In this document: one piece after another, positions 6,932 to 10,956 of the stretch | Position numbering within the stretch: the stretch's first letter is position 1 | Layout: each line of letters starts with the position of its first letter | Assembly: GCA_946482625.1 (NCBI GenBank) | Contig: CAMLSH010000077.1 | Span: 1 to 10,956, forward strand | From: an uncultured Opitutaceae bacterium | GTDB lineage: Bacteria > Verrucomicrobiota > Verrucomicrobiae > Opitutales > Opitutaceae | Direction: 5' to 3' | DNA length: 10,956 nt | The notes under the pieces: model-generated | The model's input: the letters and a program-made list of their open reading frames with translations, nothing else | The model's database searches: none | What the model was told of the DNA's origin: nothing | Position numbers and translations under genes: made by a program

Positions 6932-8359
6932 ATGGCTTCCTCCCCACGCCTCCGTTCCACTGCGATCCTGTCCTGTCTCGCGTCGCTCATCGTGTTGCCC
7001 GCCGTGGCAGACGCACAAGATGGCGCCCCGATCGACTACACCAAACGCATCGGCGAAGGCGGCGCCGTCGCGGTGTATCCAGTTCCCTACGTTGTTCCGA
7101 AGCGCGACGACATCAAGGCGGTGCTCGATCGCATCAAGGGCTATGCCGAAAAAGCGACCACGCTGAAGGTTTTCGACAACCGCACCGGCAAGGAACTTCT
7201 CCAGCCGGATATGAACAATTTCGTCTCGAGCGCGGTGATCGACCAGCGCTACGGACATCTGAATTTCTGGGATTACACCAATGGCGTGATGATGTCGGCG
7301 TTCGCGATGATTGCCGACGAGACCGGCGATCAGTCGTACCTCGACTACAACGTGCGCTTCTACGACTTCACCTTCACGTGGATGCCCTATTTCCGCGCGA
7401 TGCAGGAGAAAACCGGGAAACGAAACGACTACTCGCGCATGGTTCACATGAGTGCGCTCGACCACTGCGGCTCGATCACGGCGGCACTCATCCGTACTCA
7501 CATGAAGCATCCCGATCCGCGCTACCGCGCCTGGATCGACACGGTGGCGGATTATATCTCGAATAAACAATTTCGCTTCGAAGACGGCTCGCTTGCTCGC
7601 GAGCGCCCACAGCCCCGGTCGTTGTGGACCGACGATTTCTACATGGGCGTTTCGTTTCTCTCGCAGATGGGGAAACTCACGGGCGAGACGAAGTATTGGG
7701 ACGATGGGGTGAAACAGATCACGCAGCTCTCGACGCGCTTGTTCATTCAGGAGAAAGGGCTCTACGACCACGGCTGGAGCGAGAACACGGACGGCTACGA
7801 TCCGCGCTTCTACTGGGGCCGTGCCAACGGCTGGGCGACGATGGCGATGGTGGAACTGTTGAGCGTCCTCCCGGAAAACTTCAAAGGTCGCGACGAAGTT
7901 CTCCGTCTCTTCCGCCAGCACATGCGCTCGCTGATCGAGCTCCAAGACGGCACCGGGCTCTGGCACAACATGCTCGATAAGAGCGAAACGTACTTGGAGA
8001 CCTCGGCGTCCGCGATGTTCGTGTACGGTCTCGCGAAGGGCGTGAATGAAGGTTGGCTCAGTCCTGTCTACGGTCCGGCGGCGATCACCGGTTGGAATGG
8101 AGTCGTCACGCGCGTGCTCCCCGACGGACGCGTGGAGGGTATCTGCGAAGGCACGACATACGCGAACGACAACTCGTATTACTATTTCCGCGGCGCCAGC
8201 GCCAACACGACGTTCTTCGGCTCCGTGCTCTACGCGGGCTCGGAGATGATGAAGCTCGTGAAAAACCCCGCGATCCAGATCGTGCCCGCGAAACCTGATG
8301 CGGTGAACAGCGCGATCCACTTCCGCTGGACCAAAGACGCGGGAACACCCGCGCGCTGA
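6932..8359 (+). CDS. Secreted glycoside hydrolase, GH88/GH105 family (unsaturated uronyl hydrolase)
   Basis: Alpha/alpha-barrel hydrolase of the YteR/unsaturated rhamnogalacturonyl hydrolase type. It would remove the terminal 4,5-unsaturated uronic acid from oligosaccharides made by polysaccharide lyases (pectin, rhamnogalacturonan or similar), by hydration of the double bond. Residues 1-28 form a signal peptide: basic RLR, hydrophobic AILSCLASLIVLPAV, cleavage likely after ADA, so it is periplasmic or outside the cell. Family motifs: HMSALDHCGS, SLWTDDFYMG (230-239, with the catalytic-type Asp), DPRFYWGRANGW (about 290-301), GLWHNMLD and LETSASAMF (355-363). Length 475 is somewhat long for the family. 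No lyase, transporter or regulator of a sugar-use cluster is adjacent, so the polysaccharide cannot be named. The ATG at 6932 precedes the signal peptide directly; no Shine-Dalgarno is seen. It converges with the exporter gene, with 15 bases between the stops. Confidence 0.9.
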   Translation: MASSPRLRSTAILSCLASLIVLPAVADAQDGAPIDYTKRIGEGGAVAVYPVPYVVPKRDDIKAVLDRIKGYAEKATTLKVFDNRTGKELLQPDMNNFVSSAVIDQRYGHLNFWDYTNGVMMSAFAMIADETGDQSYLDYNVRFYDFTFTWMPYFRAMQEKTGKRNDYSRMVHMSALDHCGSITAALIRTHMKHPDPRYRAWIDTVADYISNKQFRFEDGSLARERPQPRSLWTDDFYMGVSFLSQMGKLTGETKYWDDGVKQITQLSTRLFIQEKGLYDHGWSENTDGYDPRFYWGRANGWATMAMVELLSVLPENFKGRDEVLRLFRQHMRSLIELQDGTGLWHNMLDKSETYLETSASAMFVYGLAKGVNEGWLSPVYGPAAITGWNGVVTRVLPDGRVEGICEGTTYANDNSYYYFRGASANTTFFGSVLYAGSEMMKLVKNPAIQIVPAKPDAVNSAIHFRWTKDAGTPAR

Positions 8360-8374
8360 GTGCCTGTTGCGTTG

Positions 8375-9007
8375 TTAACGGCGCTCGTCCATCGCCAGCC
8401 GCGTTGCGAGCGCTGCGAGCACACCGCCCATGAACCAGCGCTGCGTCCGCAACCAGAGCGGGCGCGTGGCAAAGAACGCGGCGACGGTTCCGGCGGTAAA
8501 GACGATCGCGAGGTTCACCGAGAAGCTGATGATCATCTGCGTGACGCCGAGGAGCAGGCTTTGCATGAAAATGTGCCCACTTTCCGGATGCAGAAACTGC
8601 GGGAAAATCGACAGGTAGAAGACGGCCATCTTCGGGTTGAGCACGTTCGTCAGAAAACCCATGCGGAAGAGTTTCGCGGGCGAATCTGCCGGGAGCACGC
8701 GCGGCGCAAACGGTGAGGCGCCGCCTGGACGGACTGCCTGCCATGCGAGCCATAAGAGGTAAGCGGCGCCGAGATATTTGAGCAGCGTGTAGGCGAACGG
8801 CACGGTCATGAAGACAGCCGTCAGACCGATTGCGGCGCAGACGATGTGGAAGAAAAACCCAGCCACGACACCCGTCAGCGAGATGAAGCCCGCCCGACGT
8901 CCCTGGCAGATCGAACGCGAGATGAGATAGACCATGTTGGGCCCGGGCGTGAGCACCATGCCCAGCGCCGCTGCTGCGAAGAGGAGCCATTCTTGCCACG
9001 GAATCAT
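8375..9007 (-). CDS. LysE/RhtB-family amino-acid exporter
   Basis: Inner-membrane exporter of the LysE superfamily, which expels amino acids or their derivatives (homoserine, threonine, lysine and others) using the proton gradient. The family signature TPGPNMVYLISRSI (20-33) followed by QGRRAG (35-40) is intact, as is the second hallmark GFLTNVLNPKMAVFYLSIFPQF (117-138). Hydrophobic segments lie at about 6-26, 41-64, 68-90, 117-138, 147-175 and 190-204, giving the usual six-helix plan, with a hydrophilic loop at about 93-113. The 210-residue length is typical. The substrate cannot be told from sequence. No LysR-type regulator is beside it, but an 8-bp direct repeat lies just upstream (9028-9049). 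The start ATG at 9007 begins the conserved N-terminal helix; no Shine-Dalgarno is visible. Confidence 0.92.
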   Translation of the reverse strand: MIPWQEWLLFAAAALGMVLTPGPNMVYLISRSICQGRRAGFISLTGVVAGFFFHIVCAAIGLTAVFMTVPFAYTLLKYLGAAYLLWLAWQAVRPGGASPFAPRVLPADSPAKLFRMGFLTNVLNPKMAVFYLSIFPQFLHPESGHIFMQSLLLGVTQMIISFSVNLAIVFTAGTVAAFFATRPLWLRTQRWFMGGVLAALATRLAMDERR

Positions 9008-9425
9008 GGCCGAAAAATCAGCGCGCCAGTCGGACCGGGCAAGTCGGACGAGAAGGGGACACCCGCGCAGCGCTTATTTTTTGAACCGGTACAGTGCGTG
9101 AATGCACTTCATCGCTGGCCCCCCCGCGTGCTCGCGCAAAAGCTGCGGCGGGACACGGCGCAGCAAAATGCAGGCGACGAGTAGATGGCGCGATTGTCGC
9201 AGAACCGCCGGGAGATTTACGGGCCTGGAAGCCCCGCGCAGACGAGGTTTGACGTGAACGGCGCTCATCCCAAATTCCGGCAACCTTGGTAACGCTTCCC
9301 GACTGCGCCGACTCACGTCCGCCGCTCCCATTAGCCCCGATTTTTAGACACATCCACCGTCTCTCCGGCCGTGACCGCTCACGCCGTGGCGGTGTGGATC
9401 TCGCCTGCTTTTATTCGTTTCTTTC
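9008..9425. other. Intergenic region between divergent exporter and reductase genes
   Basis: This 418-base gap should hold the promoters of the minus-strand exporter and the plus-strand reductase. Next to the exporter start is the direct repeat AGTCGGAC at 9028-9035 and 9042-9049 (14-base period). On the reductase side, 9405-9425 is pyrimidine-rich (GCTTTTATTCGTTTCTTTC) with no Shine-Dalgarno before the ATG. No clear -35/-10 pair, terminator, tRNA or repeat copy is recognised. A doubtful 85-codon frame lies on the minus strand at 9074-9331. Confidence 0.5.
9074..9331 (-). CDS. Doubtful small open frame, 85 codons
   Basis: An ATG-to-TAA frame in otherwise gene-free DNA, ending 66 bases upstream of the LysE-type exporter on the same strand. 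The product is Arg-rich and ends MKCIHALYRFKK. A hydrophobic patch (HLLVACILL) sits mid-protein. I recognise no family. Its codon choice is less biased than in the genes around it, although the second half looks somewhat protein-like. An internal ATG would give about 65 residues. It overlaps another equally unconvincing minus-strand frame (9018-9353). It could be a small unannotated gene, a decayed gene or chance. Confidence 0.2.
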   Translation of the reverse strand: MGAADVSRRSREALPRLPEFGMSAVHVKPRLRGASRPVNLPAVLRQSRHLLVACILLRRVPPQLLREHAGGPAMKCIHALYRFKK

Positions 9426-10181
9426 ATGAGTGATTCAGTCCGCCAGCTTCTCACCGGTCGTTGCATCGTCGTGACCGGCTCCACCCGCGGGATCGGTCGC
9501 GGGATCGCGCAACGTCTCATCGCCTCCGGCGCGCGCGTCGGCATCCACGGACGCAGTGCGGACGCGGTGGCGAAAACCGTCAGCGAACTCGGTGCCGAAA
9601 ACGCGATCGCGTTACCCGCGGATTTCACCGATCCGGCGGCGGCGAAGACGTTGGTGGAAACATTTGTCGCTCAGGCCGGCCGCATCGACGGGCTCGTGAA
9701 TAACGCCGGCGGCGGCAAAGCCGTGGCGTTTCGCGGACTCACGCTCGACAGCTGGCGCGAGACGTTTCGGGTGAACATCGAGTCGGCGATGCTGGCCGCG
9801 CAATCCGCGTACGTCGCGATGCGCAAACAGAAGTCAGGGGCGATCGTGAATATCACCTCGATTTCCGCGCACGGGCCGGGCGGCTGGATGGGCGCGGATT
9901 ACGCGGCGTCGAAGGCCGCGCTCGTCAGCATGACCAAGAGTCTCGCGCTCGAAGCGGCGCGTTTCGGCATCCGCTGCAACGCCGTGTCGCCTGGATTTGT
10001 CGAGACCGACATGACGGCTGCGATCAACGACGAGACGCGTCAGGGCTTGCGCATCCCGCTAGGCCGCCTGGCTCGCCCGGATGAGGTCGCGTCGGTCGTC
10101 GCGTTTCTCCTCTCCGAAGAATCGTCCTACCTCACCGGCCAGGTGCTGCACGTGGATGGTGGCCTCTGGATGAACGACTGA
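9426..10181 (+). CDS. fabG: FabG-like short-chain dehydrogenase/reductase
   Basis: Classical SDR enzyme, probably an NADPH-dependent 3-oxoacyl-[ACP] reductase. Rossmann dinucleotide-binding motif TGSTRGIG at 17-24; Arg43 after the second strand (GIHGRS) suggests preference for NADPH; NNAG at 92-95; catalytic triad Ser145, Tyr159 and Lys163 (NITSIS, then YAASK); PGFVETDM at the substrate loop; and the C-terminal GQVLHVDGG motif. Length (251) is normal for a single-domain SDR. SDR substrate cannot be read from motifs alone, but the ketosynthase gene 23 bases downstream on the same strand supports a role in acyl-chain elongation and an operon of at least two genes. The start is the ATG at 9426 with a T-rich rather than purine-rich leader. 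Confidence 0.9.
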   Translation: MSDSVRQLLTGRCIVVTGSTRGIGRGIAQRLIASGARVGIHGRSADAVAKTVSELGAENAIALPADFTDPAAAKTLVETFVAQAGRIDGLVNNAGGGKAVAFRGLTLDSWRETFRVNIESAMLAAQSAYVAMRKQKSGAIVNITSISAHGPGGWMGADYAASKAALVSMTKSLALEAARFGIRCNAVSPGFVETDMTAAINDETRQGLRIPLGRLARPDEVASVVAFLLSEESSYLTGQVLHVDGGLWMND

Positions 10182-10204
10182 GCGCACGATCCGAAAAAAA
10201 CTAC

Positions 10205-10956
10205 ATGAGCAATCGACGACGCGTGGTGGTGACCGGGTTTGGCCTGGTGACGGCAATTGGCAACGACGAGAAAACCGTCTGGGACAACCTGCTCGCGGGC
10301 CGCACCGGCGTGCGCAAGGTGCAGCACCACGACCTCTCCACAAATCACGTTCACAACGGCGGCGAGGTGGACGCGGTTGCGCTCGAAGCATCGTTGCCGC
10401 CTGGAATGCGGCGCGCGGATCGCTGCTTGAAGTTCGCATTCGAGGCGTCACGTCAGGCGTTGAGCGGGGCGGGCCGTCTGGTGTGGCCGCCGCAGGCGAC
10501 GCAGGACATCGGATCGATCTGGGGCTGCGGCGCGGGGCAGACGCAGGTGCTGCAAGACGCGCACAAATGTTACTTCGAAAAAGGTCCGAAGGGGATGCGC
10601 CCGAGCACGATTCCCAACGGCATGGCCAATTCGCTCGCGGCAAACATCTCGATCGCCTTCCAACTCGCCGGGACAAATTACGTTATCGCTTCGGCCTGCA
10701 CCTCGGCGTCGAACGCGATGGGCGTCGCGTTCCGGATGATCAGCGAAGGTCACGCTGACTCGGTGCTGTGCGGCGGTGCAGATACGCCGTTCAACGGGTT
10801 TCACTACGCGTGCTGGAACAACCTCGGCGTGCTCTCGAAAATCGCGGAGCCTGAGCGGGCGCTGCGACCGTTCGCGGCGGATCGCGACGGCACCTTGCTC
10901 GGCGAAGGCGCGGGCGCGGTGTTGCTCGAGTCGCTGGAGTCCGCTCGCAAGCACGG
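10205..10956 (+). CDS. Beta-ketoacyl-ACP synthase, FabF-like (N-terminal 250 codons, cut by window edge)
   Basis: Thiolase-fold condensing enzyme that extends an ACP-bound acyl chain by two carbons. The frame is open from the ATG at 10205 to the end of the window and begins with the typical RRVVVTGFGLVTAIGN strand. WDNLLAGRTGV, the PSTIPNGMANSLAANISIAFQLAG dimer region, the nucleophile Cys165 in ASACTSASNA, GGADTPF, and RPFAADRDGTLLGEGAGAVLLE follow in order. Cys165 sits almost where E. coli FabF has Cys163. The two active-site His and the Lys lie beyond the window. The stretch after the Cys (FNGFHYACWNNLGVLSK) and the short segment at residues 45-75 differ from housekeeping FabF, so a specialised pathway (for example aryl-polyene-like or other type II polyketide/fatty-acid assembly) is possible. 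Probably co-transcribed with the reductase gene upstream. Confidence 0.9.
   Translation, partial: MSNRRRVVVTGFGLVTAIGNDEKTVWDNLLAGRTGVRKVQHHDLSTNHVHNGGEVDAVALEASLPPGMRRADRCLKFAFEASRQALSGAGRLVWPPQATQDIGSIWGCGAGQTQVLQDAHKCYFEKGPKGMRPSTIPNGMANSLAANISIAFQLAGTNYVIASACTSASNAMGVAFRMISEGHADSVLCGGADTPFNGFHYACWNNLGVLSKIAEPERALRPFAADRDGTLLGEGAGAVLLESLESARKH

Noticed and set aside
6872..8320. A 482-codon open frame on the minus strand opposite the GH88/GH105 gene
   Set aside because: Product is rich in His, Arg, Val and Glu with no family motifs, as expected for the antisense of a GC-biased gene; the plus strand has a signal peptide and all catalytic motifs.
10448..10954. Minus-strand frame opposite the ketosynthase
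   Set aside because: Shadow of the plus-strand frame that carries the active-site Cys and FabF motifs.
1..10956. CRISPR arrays, tRNA or rRNA genes, insertion sequences, phage or toxin-antitoxin genes
   Set aside because: None seen; no regularly spaced direct repeats, cloverleaf candidates or transposase motifs were found by eye.

Overview
The window is a GC-rich, tightly packed stretch of bacterial chromosome with eight well-supported protein genes, one convincing uncharacterised gene and no RNA genes, CRISPR arrays, transposases or phage genes. Gene content and style (short-type methionyl-tRNA synthetase without zinc ligands, isochorismate synthase, secreted GH88/GH105 glycoside hydrolase, carboxyltransferase with an Ala/Pro linker, start codons almost without Shine-Dalgarno sequences, REP-like hairpins) suggest a free-living, polysaccharide-using Gram-negative bacterium. 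My best guess is Verrucomicrobiota, perhaps Opitutaceae. That placement is an impression from the proteins and repeats, not the result of a search.

Layout. 21-1562 (+) methionyl-tRNA synthetase. 1571-1663 a pair of inverted REP-like hairpins filling most of the gap. 1678-3099 (+) isochorismate synthase, the entry step to menaquinone or a catecholate siderophore. 3257-4285 (+) YhbW-type flavin monooxygenase. 4338-4757 (-) a 139-residue protein of unknown function, convergent with yhbW. 4758-5239 a gene-free, AT-richer stretch. 5240-6748 (+) carboxyltransferase (OadA/PycB type) whose C-terminal biotin-carrier domain stops after its first strands. 6749-6931 a gap with a 12-bp perfect inverted repeat and a second small hairpin. 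6932-8359 (+) secreted unsaturated-glucuronyl/rhamnogalacturonyl hydrolase. 8375-9007 (-) LysE/RhtB-type amino-acid exporter, ending 15 bases from the hydrolase stop. 9008-9425 mostly non-coding, with one doubtful 85-codon frame. 9426-10181 (+) FabG-like reductase, followed after 23 bases by the first 250 codons of a FabF-like ketosynthase (10205 to the window edge).

The genes are mostly independent housekeeping or metabolic functions. The only clear functional pair is the reductase plus ketosynthase at the right end, which looks like the start of a fatty-acid or polyketide-type operon continuing beyond the window. I do not see a complete new biological system. The points most worth a second look are the paired REP-like hairpins, the cut-short biotinyl domain of the carboxyltransferase, the reductase-ketosynthase pair without an acyl carrier protein between them, and the uncharacterised 139-residue protein.
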